DNA from: Nitrososphaerales archaeon
GTDB taxonomy: Archaea > Thermoproteota > Nitrososphaeria > Nitrososphaerales > CADDZS01
DNA: 64,000 nt
Direction: 5' to 3'
NCBI GenBank assembly: GCA_030041355.1
Contig: JASHNZ010000019.1
Location: forward strand, 92,042-156,041
Position numbers and translations under genes: made by a program. Under the pieces are notes generated by a model, which made no database searches, was not told the origin of the DNA, and saw only the letters and a program-made list of their open reading frames with translations. Positions within the stretch are counted from its first letter, which is position 1, and the number at the start of each line of letters is the position of its first letter. Positions 35,161 through 44,049 of this stretch are shown in pieces.

Positions 35161-35610
35161 TTAATTTGCCTTCTTACCTGAATTATAGTCGCTTTCAAGA
35201 GCTTCCGCGTACTTTTCCCAGACCTCATTTGTCTCTTTTTGAAAGTCTTCTTGTGAAGGGCCTTTTCCATACTTCCATTCATTATGGAATACCATGTCGA
35301 GTCGTGTTTTGTCTTTTCCCAAAGTTACAAGTTTGTATTCCCCAGTTTCGATATCTTCTTCTCCGTAATAATCAAGGTGCCATGAGTACTTTGAAGGATT
35401 CAATGTGACTATTCTCACAGCGAGTTTCGGCTTGCCATCAAATCCATCCTTGTACGAAGCATAGACAGCCTTCGATTTCGTCTTTAGAAGTATGACCCTT
35501 CGATGCTTTCCTCCCCAAATGAGATTGTCTTCTTCGGTATAATCCGTAGCCCAATTGAAGACATATTTTATTGGAGCATTGAATATCTTGGACGCTCGAT
35601 ACGTTACCAA
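35161..35610 (-). CDS. SRPBCC/START-like domain protein
   Basis: A 149-residue protein with the pattern of the SRPBCC (Bet v 1-like) fold: an N-terminal strand TYRASKIFNAPIKYVFNWAT, followed by strands such as SKAVYASYKDGFDGKPKLAV and YKLVTLGKDKTRLDMVFHNE, and a long C-terminal helix (KETNEVWEKYAEALESDYN). These proteins bind hydrophobic ligands. Ligand unknown. Starts on TTG. Its stop lies 23 bases from the 3' end of tRNA-Glu. Confidence 0.65.
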   Translation of the reverse strand: MVTYRASKIFNAPIKYVFNWATDYTEEDNLIWGGKHRRVILLKTKSKAVYASYKDGFDGKPKLAVRIVTLNPSKYSWHLDYYGEEDIETGEYKLVTLGKDKTRLDMVFHNEWKYGKGPSQEDFQKETNEVWEKYAEALESDYNSGKKAN

Positions 35611-35972
35611 CTTGGATTCGTCAATCGATGAAATTCACAAGGGGTTAATCAGCTTTAAGAGATCAAAGATGTATTATTAAAAGAAAAGAGAGATTAGAAC
35701 TCTACTCATGTGGACTACGGCAGAGGAGGGGGAGGGACTCTGCTCCTGACGGGTAATAATTATCGATACATGAAATCATACGAAGTGTGAAACAACTGTT
35801 AATACCAATCCACTAGCCAAGATCACCTAGTTACAAGATCGCAATTTTCTTATCAGTCCAGAAAAAGGGTTATCGAGACTTTCCGTAGCTCTCTTTATCG
35901 CATCCGGTCTTTCTCTTCCTCTCCAGTCGGTATCTGCTTCAGGAACAAGTCCTCTCCTTTTGTTCTCTGACT
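35611..35972. other. Intergenic region, no gene recognised
   Basis: Part of a 730-base stretch between the SRPBCC gene and a membrane-protein gene. The section near 35690-35760 is AT-rich then strongly purine-rich (GGAGGGGGAGGGAC). No RNA gene or protein was recognised in it. The remaining part of the gap contains the 46-residue gene below. Confidence 0.35.
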
Positions 35973-36113
35973 TTAGACGAGAATCGCCAATATTCCTGCT
36001 CCGACAAAGCTAGCCACAATTCCTGCTAAAGTTAGAAATATCAAGTTCTGATTTGCGCCTTTGTTGCCCGACTTTCGAATAATCGTCTTAGAAAAATTGA
36101 AAGTTACCCACAT
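35973..36113 (-). CDS. 46-residue single-span membrane protein
   Basis: The reverse strand encodes 46 residues from ATG 36113: a short amphipathic/basic N-terminus (MWVTFNFSKTIIRKSGNKGA) followed by one membrane span NLIFLTLAGIVASFVGAGIL ending in AILV. The architecture of a positive stretch then a hydrophobic tail is that of a small tail-anchored protein. An AT-rich TTAAGTAA about 30 bases upstream could be the promoter box, consistent with leaderless translation. No homologue is recognised. The gene is too short for usual ORF calls. Confidence 0.5.
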   Translation of the reverse strand: MWVTFNFSKTIIRKSGNKGANQNLIFLTLAGIVASFVGAGILAILV

Positions 36114-36343
36114 TCAAAAAATGTAGTAGAGGTCAGAACGCTTACTTAATTCCGAACTCTAGGTTGCTGAAGCGAGCAAGAATATTCCAGACATGACGGG
36201 GAAGAAATATTCCCACAGTCTATACTTCCTTATCTTGCCGCGCATTGCAAGCCCTAATCTGCTAGCGACTTCTGTTTGATCGTACAGCTTATAACACAAC
36301 TCAATTTTTATAATCTCCTTTGTTATTTTTAATTTCAGCGCCG

Positions 36344-37198
36344 TTGAGGTCCGTTCGCCAAAATAGGATTTATCTTGTTCTCGATTTCCTTGCAGCATCA
36401 TGTCTTGGATTCTTCTATTTTGGCATCATAATGAATGGCGTTTCGAATGGATACTCATGGGACTTGTCCGACCAAGATATTGCCTATGTTGTTCATGTCC
36501 CGTTGTTTCAAGAAACGATGATCGCTCTTTTTGCTTTTGCCGTGCTTTTTTCGATCGGAATTTTCTACAGAAACCAAATTTTGCTTTTCAGTTCCGTGGC
36601 AGCTCTCGTGCTTTTTGTATCAATTGTCGTCGTAAACGCTCCTGTAGGATACAATAACTGGTACTATGGATATATTATGAATGTTCATCCTCCTGGCACC
36701 GTCACACCCGGGCTTCTGCACGTTAGCGTATCAGTTTTCCTTTCCTTCGTCGTTGGTATGGTAGCTCTGTGCACAAGGTTGGCGCTGACTGGTGGGGTCG
36801 TTATTGGGAGTGTCCTAACATTCGCGATAGGGTCTGCTTGGCTCTACTACTTTGAGTACCTCATCTGGCCCGAGGCCGGCAGAGGCTTTCTCTCCTATAA
36901 ATATGTGGGACGATGGGCGGTCTATCTTGATCTTCCTCCTTTCACAAAACTCACAAACATCGATCTGTTCATGGGTGCAGCTGTAGCTACATATGCAGGA
37001 ATAGGGGCTTGCATGGCGCTAGCCTATTATCGTCGGTCATCCTTTCCTGACCGTAGGATGATATTCGGAACGGCTGCGTTCCTTATCTCTTGCGCAGTTT
37101 TGGAAGCAATTTCACTTGAGATTTCGTATGTGGTGCTTCATATGCCGCCTCCTGTGCCGCCCGGATATCACATTATCATTCATCATGTTCGTGGGTAA
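36344..37198 (+). CDS. Multi-span membrane protein, unknown function
   Basis: A protein of 284 residues with about eight spans, for example LVLDFLAASCLGFFYFGIIM, ETMIALFAFAVLFSIGIFYR, LFSSVAALVLFVSIVVVNAP and FIFGTAAFLISCAVLEAISL-like segments. Extracellular loops are rich in Tyr, Trp and Pro (GYNNWYYGYIMNVHPPGTV), and the C-terminus ends with several His (YHIIIHHVRG). No transporter or enzyme motif is seen. TTG 36344 is preferred to TTG 36320 because the TATA-like TTTATAAT lies at 36306-36314. Confidence 0.6.
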   Translation: MRSVRQNRIYLVLDFLAASCLGFFYFGIIMNGVSNGYSWDLSDQDIAYVVHVPLFQETMIALFAFAVLFSIGIFYRNQILLFSSVAALVLFVSIVVVNAPVGYNNWYYGYIMNVHPPGTVTPGLLHVSVSVFLSFVVGMVALCTRLALTGGVVIGSVLTFAIGSAWLYYFEYLIWPEAGRGFLSYKYVGRWAVYLDLPPFTKLTNIDLFMGAAVATYAGIGACMALAYYRRSSFPDRRMIFGTAAFLISCAVLEAISLEISYVVLHMPPPVPPGYHIIIHHVRG

Positions 37199-37563
37199 CC
37201 AGACGCACGTAGATCTCCAATGGTCGTTCCTCTAAGAGTGGCGCTAATTATGAACGATTAAGGCCCTAAAACTCTTTCGGACTTTTTTTCCATTCCTTTA
37301 GTAAGAGGTTTCAAGACCTTAGCAAGTTTCGTGTCTGGGTTCGGAAGAGATTCTAGGAAGTCTTACGAATTTTCGAACTTCTTTATTTTCTATTTCTGAG
37401 ATTTGCTCTAACACTCGAAGATCGTTGAAAGTTTCGTATCCGTCGTCGTTCTACATAAATTTCTAAACATACAAACATAAAGTGTTACTCAGCTTTGACT
37501 TCGAGTTATGACTGCAACAAATAAGAGCAGATAGCAAATTAAACTAGGGCGAGCAGACGTGTA
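37199..37563. other. Intergenic region
   Basis: About 365 bases with no intact gene. A T-run near 37280-37292 could terminate the upstream membrane-protein gene. On the minus strand a short open frame (EQISEIENKEVRKFVRLP) lacks a start codon and may be a remnant. AT-rich blocks near 37450-37490 may hold the promoter of the following kinase gene. Confidence 0.35.
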
Positions 37564-38178
37564 TTGTTTCCCGGAGCGTGCCTTTTGCTAGATCGAAGAG
37601 AAGTTGCGAAGATCAAAGAGCTGCGAATCGGAATAACAGGATCCCCCGGGACCGGGAAGAGAACCATCGGGAAGGAACTCGGCCGTCTTACAGGCCAAAA
37701 GGTTATCTCAATCAACACCATCGCGATCAATACGAAGTCGGGTAAGAAAATACGTGGAGAATTCGTGGTAGATATCCGAAAGCTACGGGATAAGAAAATC
37801 GAGACTAGAGGAAGCATAGTCGTGGGCCACTTGCTGTCGCTTGCAGTTCCATCCTCAAAGCTTGACTTTGTAGCGATACTCAGATGCTCTCCGGAGGTCT
37901 TGCGAATAAGGTATCTGGCTCGCAGATACTCGAGGCGAAAGATAAGGGAGAACATCGAAGCCGAGCTTTTGGATCTCGTATCTTATTCTGCTCTAAGGAC
38001 ATACGGAAGAGGAAAGGTATCGGAATTTGATACTAGCCAATCGAAAAATCCGGCTCGAGTCGCTAAGCGTATCCTTGAAACAATTCAAGGGAAAAGGCCA
38101 AAGGCATACGGGATCGCAAAATGGTCGGAAAGTGCTTCAAAGTCAGATAATAGACTATTGAGAATAATGAGGTCGTGA
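37564..38178 (+). CDS. AK6/Fap7-type adenylate kinase-like NTPase
   Basis: A 204-residue P-loop kinase. Walker A is GITGSPGTGKRTIGKEL, followed by VISINTIAINT and FVVDIRKLR and an arginine-rich lid (RIRYLARRYSRRKIRENIEA), which is the pattern of the archaeal Fap7/AK6 family. In eukaryotes and archaea this protein works with uS11 in small-subunit ribosome maturation, besides weak adenylate kinase activity. Two TTG starts (37564, 37585) are possible; the family normally begins close to the P-loop. Confidence 0.78.
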   Translation: MFPGACLLLDRREVAKIKELRIGITGSPGTGKRTIGKELGRLTGQKVISINTIAINTKSGKKIRGEFVVDIRKLRDKKIETRGSIVVGHLLSLAVPSSKLDFVAILRCSPEVLRIRYLARRYSRRKIRENIEAELLDLVSYSALRTYGRGKVSEFDTSQSKNPARVAKRILETIQGKRPKAYGIAKWSESASKSDNRLLRIMRS

Positions 38179-38291
38179 GATGTCGAACAACAAAGGGTCA
38201 GAACAGCAAGAGATAACTAGACAATGTCCTAGAGTAAGGGTTCCTCACTTCAAAACGGTTATATTTGATATTAGGGAGAGATGGCAGAGTT

Positions 38292-39179
38292 ATGCAACCT
38301 CAGGGCGAGGTTGATCTAGAGGCTGTCAGCCAAAAGATCGATTCTCTTGCTTCGCAGAGAACCAATTCTATAAGCAGCTACAAACACCTTGACGAGCGAA
38401 GAAGAGAAATTCGCAGACAGATCCGAGATTTTACTGAAAAGATAAATGCCGATCGTAAAAAGCTTGATGATTATTACGAAAAACTATCCAACTTCAAGTC
38501 TAGCAGACGCGAAATTTTGTCCCAAATACGTGATATGAAGACAAAATCTTCAGAAGTCGAAAAGGCCCTTAAGAAATTTGAGCAATCTTCGCCTAAAGAA
38601 GGAGCGTCTTTGAACGAGCGCCTGAAGAAAGTGGAATGGAAGCTGCAGACCGAAAGAATCTCGAGAGACGAGGAAAAGCAGCTAGTCGCTAGCGTGAAGG
38701 AGCTCGAGACAAAACTAAAGGCCTGGAAGAAGGCTCACGCCACGAAGCAGGACTTGAGCGAAATCACCGGGAAGATTAAACTTCTGAAAAAACAACTCGA
38801 CGAGATGAACTCCTTCAAGGCGAAGAACGATCCCGAAGTCAAGGCTCAACACGAAAGAGTCGCTACTATGATCAATGAGCGGCACCAGTTGTTTCAGGAG
38901 ATAGAAAGTATCGATTCGGAGCTAATCAATCTCGATGCCAATATCTCAAAGATGACTGAGGAGTTGAACACTCTCTTTGAACAAAGAAGGTTGCTGTTCG
39001 AGGGGAGGCGATCTAGAGATCACGAGTCAAACAGAGCGAAGACACGAGAATTGGTCGAACGAGTGAAGGACGACGCAAAGAAAAAGCTTGAGCAGGGCGG
39101 CAAGTTGAGCTTCGATGAGTTGAAACTTGTCTATGCAGACGACCCAGAATCCATAAACAAGAGGACTGAACAAATCTAA
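38292..39179 (+). CDS. Coiled-coil protein (COG1340-like)
   Basis: A 295-residue protein that is predicted to be almost entirely coiled coil, with heptads from about residue 10 to 265 (for example SYKHLDERRREIRRQIRDFT) and a globular C-terminal end (KLSFDELKLVYADDPESI). It resembles the archaeal coiled-coil family COG1340, whose function is not established. ATG 38292 is preferred since the TATA-like TATATTT lies at about 38259-38265, exactly leaderless spacing. The DUF373 gene follows 16 bases after its stop. Confidence 0.75.
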   Translation: MQPQGEVDLEAVSQKIDSLASQRTNSISSYKHLDERRREIRRQIRDFTEKINADRKKLDDYYEKLSNFKSSRREILSQIRDMKTKSSEVEKALKKFEQSSPKEGASLNERLKKVEWKLQTERISRDEEKQLVASVKELETKLKAWKKAHATKQDLSEITGKIKLLKKQLDEMNSFKAKNDPEVKAQHERVATMINERHQLFQEIESIDSELINLDANISKMTEELNTLFEQRRLLFEGRRSRDHESNRAKTRELVERVKDDAKKKLEQGGKLSFDELKLVYADDPESINKRTEQI

Positions 39180-39195
39180 TCGCCCGCTGCTAAAC

Positions 39196-40464
39196 ATGGC
39201 CGACACTAAACGCTCAGCGCAGGTTCCCCAAGATAGCGGGAGCGGTGAATCTGTCTCTAACTCGAGTTCTACAAAGCTAATGTCTCCAGGTACATTCGAG
39301 AGAGATGTTGTTTCCGAAAGCAAATCAAAGATGTTGATAATTTGCGTGGATCGGGACAACGACGTAGGGCTCAAGACTGGAATTGAGACTCCGATTGTTG
39401 GAAAGGAAGCTTGTCTGGATGCCGCTACAAAACTGGCTCTAGCTGATCCAGAAGAGGCTGACGCAAATACAATTTTTGCCGCGGTAAAAGAGTACGAGGA
39501 GTTATTATCAAAAGGACAGGAGTGTGAGGTAGTTGCCGTCGGAGGTCTTTTCGAACGGGGTGTCTTAGGAGATAAGAAGATCCGTGGCGAAGTTGCAAGA
39601 ATACTAAAAGAATACCCGGCTTCGGAAGCAGTGATCGTTTCCGACGGCGTGGAGGGTGAAGAACTGACTCCTGTGATCTCAACTTTAGTGCCGGTGGTTT
39701 CGATAAAAAAAGTTGTAATCAAACACAGCAGGTCGGTGGAGGAATCCTATGAAGTCCTCGGGCGTTACCTCAGAATGATAATCTTCGATCCGCGCTATGC
39801 GAAATATTACCTTGGTTTGCCAGGATTGATCTTGATCGGAGTTGCGATTGCATATGTAATCAACGCAACCGTGGCGCCATTAATTCTCGTTGCTTTAATC
39901 GGAATAATTTTTGCAATCCGGGGTTTCAATATAGATAGAGAAATCGAATCGATCAAAGATCTTTCTGCAGCCGGTTATATCAGGCTGTTTGCAGTAATCA
40001 CTTCTGTCCTAATTGTCATTGGAGGGGTAATCCTAGGAATCATCCCTTTCTTCCAATCGAATTCTCCAGCCTACCATTTGCTTTTGACAATTCCATTTCC
40101 ATATACTCTAGGTGGGACTATTCCGTGTATTCCTAAAATTCTCGGATACTTTCTCCAAAATGCACAGCCTGCCATCTGGGGAGGACTAGCTGTATATGTT
40201 GTGGCGGCGATATTCTTTAACTTGATTAGTCCGACTAAGCGTCATATTTTGCGCAACGTGGTCGCCCTAATCGTTCTTGGGCTGCTTTACGTTCCAGTAT
40301 TCTACCTAGGTCGAGTTTTGGTTTCGGGAACGACAACTTCTGTCGCGACCTTTGTGGGCTATGCGCTGTTTGCTCTAGCAGCTATCTTCGTTCTGGCTGC
40401 GTATGTTTTTAGTCGCTTCAGCAAGAGGAGAACACCTGCCGACCTCGACGAAATCGAAGTTTAA
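39196..40464 (+). CDS. DUF373 membrane protein
   Basis: A 422-residue protein of the archaeal DUF373 family. The soluble N-terminal domain includes MLIICVDRDNDVGLKTGIET and VVAVGGLFERGVLGDKKIRG, and IVSDGVEGEELTPVISTLVP, which fit a conserved fold of unknown function. Residues 200-410 hold about six to seven spans. It is adjacent to and co-directional with the coiled-coil gene. No catalytic role is established for the family. Confidence 0.85.
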   Translation: MADTKRSAQVPQDSGSGESVSNSSSTKLMSPGTFERDVVSESKSKMLIICVDRDNDVGLKTGIETPIVGKEACLDAATKLALADPEEADANTIFAAVKEYEELLSKGQECEVVAVGGLFERGVLGDKKIRGEVARILKEYPASEAVIVSDGVEGEELTPVISTLVPVVSIKKVVIKHSRSVEESYEVLGRYLRMIIFDPRYAKYYLGLPGLILIGVAIAYVINATVAPLILVALIGIIFAIRGFNIDREIESIKDLSAAGYIRLFAVITSVLIVIGGVILGIIPFFQSNSPAYHLLLTIPFPYTLGGTIPCIPKILGYFLQNAQPAIWGGLAVYVVAAIFFNLISPTKRHILRNVVALIVLGLLYVPVFYLGRVLVSGTTTSVATFVGYALFALAAIFVLAAYVFSRFSKRRTPADLDEIEV

Positions 40465-40571
40465 GCTCTATTTGTAATGTTAAACGTTATATGCGATTTC
40501 GCCTTATTTGCCTCAAATTCGCTAATCAGCTTGAACTTCTGAGAGCCTCAGTGACCTAGCTATTCGCGCGA

Positions 40572-41402
40572 ATGGTGAGCCTTGGCGACCCAGAGAAATC
40601 CGAAATTGACCTGAGCGAGAAAATGGTTTCAGTAGTCCAGTATCTGGGAATCTACAGGATGTACGAGTCTATTCTATCCAGATCAATAAAGAAAGACAAG
40701 ATCCCAAACCATATCGCGATAATTCTTGATGGTAATAGGAGGTGGGCATTGAAGGAGCTCACATCAAGAAAGTACGGCCACTTAATTGGGGCTGACACCG
40801 CGGAGAATGTTTTGGAATGGTGCCATGAGATTGGAATCAAAACGATCACTTTGTACGTTCTCTCTACCGAGAACCTTGAGAGATCAATCGACGAGATCAA
40901 TGAAATTCTCTCTCTTCTTCGAGAGCGACTGGAGAAGCTGTTCAACGACGAAAGAATCGATCGCTACCAAATCCGTGTTGTGGCCTTGGGTAGGCTCGAT
41001 TTCCTAAATCCTGAAATCAGAGAACTATTGCAAAGACTAGAAGACAAGACAAAGAACTACACGGGTCACTATCTCAATATTGCAGTAGCTTACGGCGGAC
41101 GGACCGAGATAGTCGACTCGGTGAAAAAAATCGCATCGTATGTGCAGGAAGGAAGGCTAAAACCTGAAGAAATCAATCAAAAGACGATCGAGCAAAGTCT
41201 TTACACTTCCTATCTCGAAAATCCCGAACCAGACTTGGTGATTAGAACGTCGGGCGAAGAGAGACTCTCGGGATTTCTCCTGTGGCAAAGTGCCTATTCG
41301 GAGCTAGTATTCCAAGACGAATACTGGCCTGACTTTCGAAAGATTGATCTTATGCGTGCTATACGAACCTATCAGAGAAGAAGTAGGCGGTACGGCAAGT
41401 GA
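40572..41402 (+). CDS. uppS: Cis-prenyltransferase (undecaprenyl diphosphate synthase type)
   Basis: Condenses isopentenyl diphosphate into long cis-polyprenyl diphosphates, the lipid carriers for protein glycosylation. The 276-residue protein shows HIAIILDGNRRWALKELTSR with the catalytic Asp and Asn, GIKTITLYVLSTENLERS, and the C-terminal EPDLVIRTSGEERLSGFLLW with the IPP-binding Arg-Ser. An extra 40 N-terminal residues (about 1-40) are usual for archaeal enzymes. It likely serves the glycosylation of surface proteins such as the 902-residue one in this window, which is inference. Confidence 0.93.
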   Translation: MVSLGDPEKSEIDLSEKMVSVVQYLGIYRMYESILSRSIKKDKIPNHIAIILDGNRRWALKELTSRKYGHLIGADTAENVLEWCHEIGIKTITLYVLSTENLERSIDEINEILSLLRERLEKLFNDERIDRYQIRVVALGRLDFLNPEIRELLQRLEDKTKNYTGHYLNIAVAYGGRTEIVDSVKKIASYVQEGRLKPEEINQKTIEQSLYTSYLENPEPDLVIRTSGEERLSGFLLWQSAYSELVFQDEYWPDFRKIDLMRAIRTYQRRSRRYGK

Positions 41403-41455
41403 CATGGGCGCGAAAAAGTCTATAGGAGACATTTCATTTGGAGATTGACATGTGA

Positions 41456-42454
41456 ATGCCTTGCTCAATAGTTGTTGGCGGCGCATTCGGTGATGAAGGT
41501 AAGGGGAAGATTATTTCCCACATTGCTCTAAAGGAAAATCCGAGCATTGCTGTAAGAGGTGGGGTAGGTCCAAATGCTGGTCATACTGTTGTGAAGGATG
41601 GCAAAACACTCAAACTGCGCATGCTACCTTGCGCTGTAGTGAATCAAAGAACAAGACTGATGATTGGCGCTGGCGTTTTGGTAGATCCTCAAGTCCTAGT
41701 AAAAGAAATCGCTGAAACTGGAAGCCAAAATCGAGTCACGGTGGACGTTAACTGTGCGATTATTGAGCAACGCCATATAGAAGCGGACAGGGCGGGTTAT
41801 CTCAAGGAAAAAATAGGAACAACCGGCACTGGCACTGGTCCGGCAAATTCCGACCGTGTGCTTCGTTTTGGAAAATTAGCTTGTGAGGAAGGATTGTTGT
41901 CCGACTACATTGGCGATGTCAGCTTACAAGTCAATGCCTCTTTGGACAGAAAGGAGTTTGTTTTGCTAGAAGGAACCCAAGGCACCATGCTCTCGCTATA
42001 TCACGGCGTTTATCCTTTTGTCACGAGTAAGGATGTCAGTGCGTCTGCAGTATGTTCTGATGTGGGTATCGGTCCGAAAAGAGTGGACCAAGTCATCGTA
42101 GTCTTTAAGTCATATCTCACCAGAGTAGGATCGGGTCCACTAGTCAACGAACTTGACCCAGCGGAGACCGTCCGACGGGGTTGGCAAGAGTACGGAAGCG
42201 TCACGGGCAGGTTACGCAGGGCCGCGCCTTTCGATTATGAACTAGCAAGACGCTCAATTACCTTGAATTCAGGCACGCAAATAGCTCTTACGAAACTCGA
42301 CACCTTATTTCCTGGTTGCGCCGGAGTGAGAGACTATACGAAACTGCCGAGGGAAGCAAGCGAGTTTGTAGCAAATGTAGAAACAGAGCTTGGACGCCCT
42401 GTAGTTTATATCGGGACTGGAAATGAGGCAGAGGACGTTATAGACAGAACTTAA
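41456..42454 (+). CDS. purA: Adenylosuccinate synthetase (short archaeal form)
   Basis: Joins IMP and aspartate, using GTP, in AMP synthesis. The 332-residue protein shows VVGGAFGDEGKGKIISHIAL with catalytic Asp and the phosphate-binding loop, GVGPNAGHTVVKDG, TTGTGTGPANSDRVLRFG, and LEGTQGTMLSLYHGVYPFVT. It lacks the long bacterial insert regions and has the normal archaeal length of about 335-340. It is followed by the eL22-like gene with a strong Shine-Dalgarno site. Confidence 0.95.
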   Translation: MPCSIVVGGAFGDEGKGKIISHIALKENPSIAVRGGVGPNAGHTVVKDGKTLKLRMLPCAVVNQRTRLMIGAGVLVDPQVLVKEIAETGSQNRVTVDVNCAIIEQRHIEADRAGYLKEKIGTTGTGTGPANSDRVLRFGKLACEEGLLSDYIGDVSLQVNASLDRKEFVLLEGTQGTMLSLYHGVYPFVTSKDVSASAVCSDVGIGPKRVDQVIVVFKSYLTRVGSGPLVNELDPAETVRRGWQEYGSVTGRLRRAAPFDYELARRSITLNSGTQIALTKLDTLFPGCAGVRDYTKLPREASEFVANVETELGRPVVYIGTGNEAEDVIDRT

Positions 42455-42457
42455 TCT

Positions 42458-42463
42458 AGGAGG
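42458..42463 (+). promoter_or_regulatory. Shine-Dalgarno site AGGAGG of the eL22-like gene
   Basis: AGGAGG lies 11 bases before ATG 42475, directly behind the purA stop. It is one of the clearest ribosome-binding sites in the window and supports co-transcription of the gene with purA. Confidence 0.6.
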
Positions 42464-42474
42464 ATAGTAGACAA

Positions 42475-42783
42475 ATGCTTTCAGTAGACGTTTCCGACTT
42501 GGATCAAGACATTAGAGAAGGGTTGCCCGAATTCGTAGAGTCGAAACTTCAGGTAAAATCCGAGCAAGATGGCACAGTGATTACCTTTGATGATAAGAGT
42601 AATCGCACTCATGTTTCGGCACCTGAAATAAAGACATACCTCAAGCGCTTTTTGCACTCCAAAGAACTTAGAAAGAAATACCGGTTATTAAGCTCGGATG
42701 GCACTGTCAAATTTGTAAAGCTAAGACCCGATCAAATGGAAGAAGAAGAGGAAGAAGAGGAAAAGAAAAAAGGAAAAAAGTGA
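42475..42783 (+). CDS. eL22-like ribosomal protein with acidic tail
   Basis: A 102-residue protein that fits eukaryotic ribosomal protein L22: GLPEFVESKLQVKSEQDGTV (start of the beta part), VITFDDKSNRTHVSAPEI, then IKTYLKRFLHSKELRKKYRL, matching the YLKK..KK..LRDWLR block, then GTVKFVKLRPDQ. The C-terminus is a run of Glu followed by lysines, like the acidic eukaryotic eL22 tail. eL22 is known mainly from eukaryotes and Asgard archaea, so its presence here is unusual. Fold and alignment are my inference; a non-ribosomal RNA-binding protein is the alternative. Confidence 0.6.
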   Translation: MLSVDVSDLDQDIREGLPEFVESKLQVKSEQDGTVITFDDKSNRTHVSAPEIKTYLKRFLHSKELRKKYRLLSSDGTVKFVKLRPDQMEEEEEEEEKKKGKK

Positions 42784-42798
42784 GGTTCCCAGATCCAG

Positions 42799-43236
42799 CT
42801 ATGCGGTCTTCTTTCTTTTCATCGGCGTCTTTGAACGTTTTTCATCCAATAAGAGCAGCTTCAAAATGTCCCTTCCTTTGCGGGCGCTTTCAAGCCCCTT
42901 TTTCGCTTTCCCAGACCTGAATTCAATTAGAGATCGCTCTAAATGCTTTTGACAAGCTTCCAGGCTTGGAGATATATCTTTCGAGTTTGAGCCTAGTTTT
43001 GCTCTTAGTTTGCTCAGATCTCGAAAGGATCCTAGCCTGGAATCCATTTGATCCTTGAAACCTAATTTTGATAGGGCGATTGCCAATTCGGCCTGGGAAT
43101 AGGATTGCCAGATAAGCTCATACTTGAAAAGAACATTAGGCGTCGAAAGGCAGTTTTTGACATGGTCAATTGAAAGGTACAATGCGGAAAGAACCTCATC
43201 TCGAATAGAAGCTAACTCATCTGCGCACATTGTCAC
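42799..43236 (-). CDS. Helical protein of unknown function
   Basis: A 145-residue protein that appears largely alpha-helical (for example ADELASIRDEVLSALYLSID and LEACQKHLERSLIEFRSGKA) with a strongly basic C-terminus (RSKTPMKRKKTA). No family is recognised. It sits between the eL22-like gene and an unknown gene and faces the eL22-like gene 15 bases apart. A tetratricopeptide-like or HEPN-like helical fold is possible but not supported. Confidence 0.55.
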   Translation of the reverse strand: MTMCADELASIRDEVLSALYLSIDHVKNCLSTPNVLFKYELIWQSYSQAELAIALSKLGFKDQMDSRLGSFRDLSKLRAKLGSNSKDISPSLEACQKHLERSLIEFRSGKAKKGLESARKGRDILKLLLLDEKRSKTPMKRKKTA

Positions 43237-43314
43237 GCCGGACTTATTTTCTAAATCTTAAACGAATTATCCTGTAAAGGCTTTTTAATCATCCGAGCCT
43301 CAAGCTTCCGAGAG

Positions 43315-44040
43315 TTGCTTTCCACGCAAAAAGAAGAGCTGCTTCAAAAGCGTGAAATAAAACCGCCTGCATTTATTGAAGCAGAGAGCTTGAACGATAT
43401 AGCGCGTCTTGTCTGCGCGCTAGAACGCGCCCCGCTTCCCCTTTTTTCTATTAAGAATTCGGGGAAAAGTATGATCGCTAGTCAGCTTGATCTTTTTCTT
43501 GGGATTCCTGTCTTCTACTTTGCGTACTCCAATGAGGTGAAACACTTTTTGGGGTATAGGACGCTCCAGAACGGCGAGGAAGTTTCTCTTGTAGACTCTC
43601 CAGTTAACACCGCGCTTATTCACGCTCCCATAATTGACATTGTGAGGATGCCAGCAATCTTCCAGAAGGGTTTGAAGGATGCCGGGAGCACGAGGAAACA
43701 GGATAGCCAGAAGTTCCTTTCTCTGGAGGTGAAGGACTTGATGTCCTTGGTCAAGGTTGCTTCGTATAAGATACTCTTCGAAGAGCCGCCGCTGCCAATC
43801 TTCGCTTTTCCAAGCCAAAACAAGGGCAAGTGGTGCATAGGTGCCTTTACTAGGATTGAAGACTATGAGGAGGCGTCGATTTTCTTCTTCTACGAACAGG
43901 AATCGAAACCTGAACAGAACTTTGTCAGATATTCTATGAACAAGGCTGACGCGACATTTACCAACAGAACTGATGAGCATGGATACGTGTACGTAAAAGT
44001 GGTTAGGTTGAAGCAGACTCACCCTCTTGTAGAGCTGTAG
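43315..44040 (+). CDS. Conserved-looking protein of unknown function
   Basis: A 241-residue soluble protein starting at TTG 43315. It has alternating hydrophobic strands (LPLFSIKNSGKSMIASQLDL, VFYFAYSNEVKHFLGYRTL, NTALIHAPIIDIVRMPAIF) and ends with a compact beta segment (GYVYVKVVRLKQTHPLVEL). The coding pattern is strong, and pyrF starts nine bases after its stop, which implies one operon. The function may relate to nucleotide metabolism by position only. No catalytic motif could be identified. Confidence 0.65.
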   Translation: MLSTQKEELLQKREIKPPAFIEAESLNDIARLVCALERAPLPLFSIKNSGKSMIASQLDLFLGIPVFYFAYSNEVKHFLGYRTLQNGEEVSLVDSPVNTALIHAPIIDIVRMPAIFQKGLKDAGSTRKQDSQKFLSLEVKDLMSLVKVASYKILFEEPPLPIFAFPSQNKGKWCIGAFTRIEDYEEASIFFFYEQESKPEQNFVRYSMNKADATFTNRTDEHGYVYVKVVRLKQTHPLVEL

Positions 44041-44049
44041 CAATCCCAA

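Noticed and set aside
36159-36401. A minus-strand frame of 80 codons ending in a hydrophobic tail
   Set aside because: It overlaps the start of the divergent multi-span protein, its N-terminal half is not protein-like and the start is unclear; only the last 28 residues from ATG 36245 could form a small membrane peptide.
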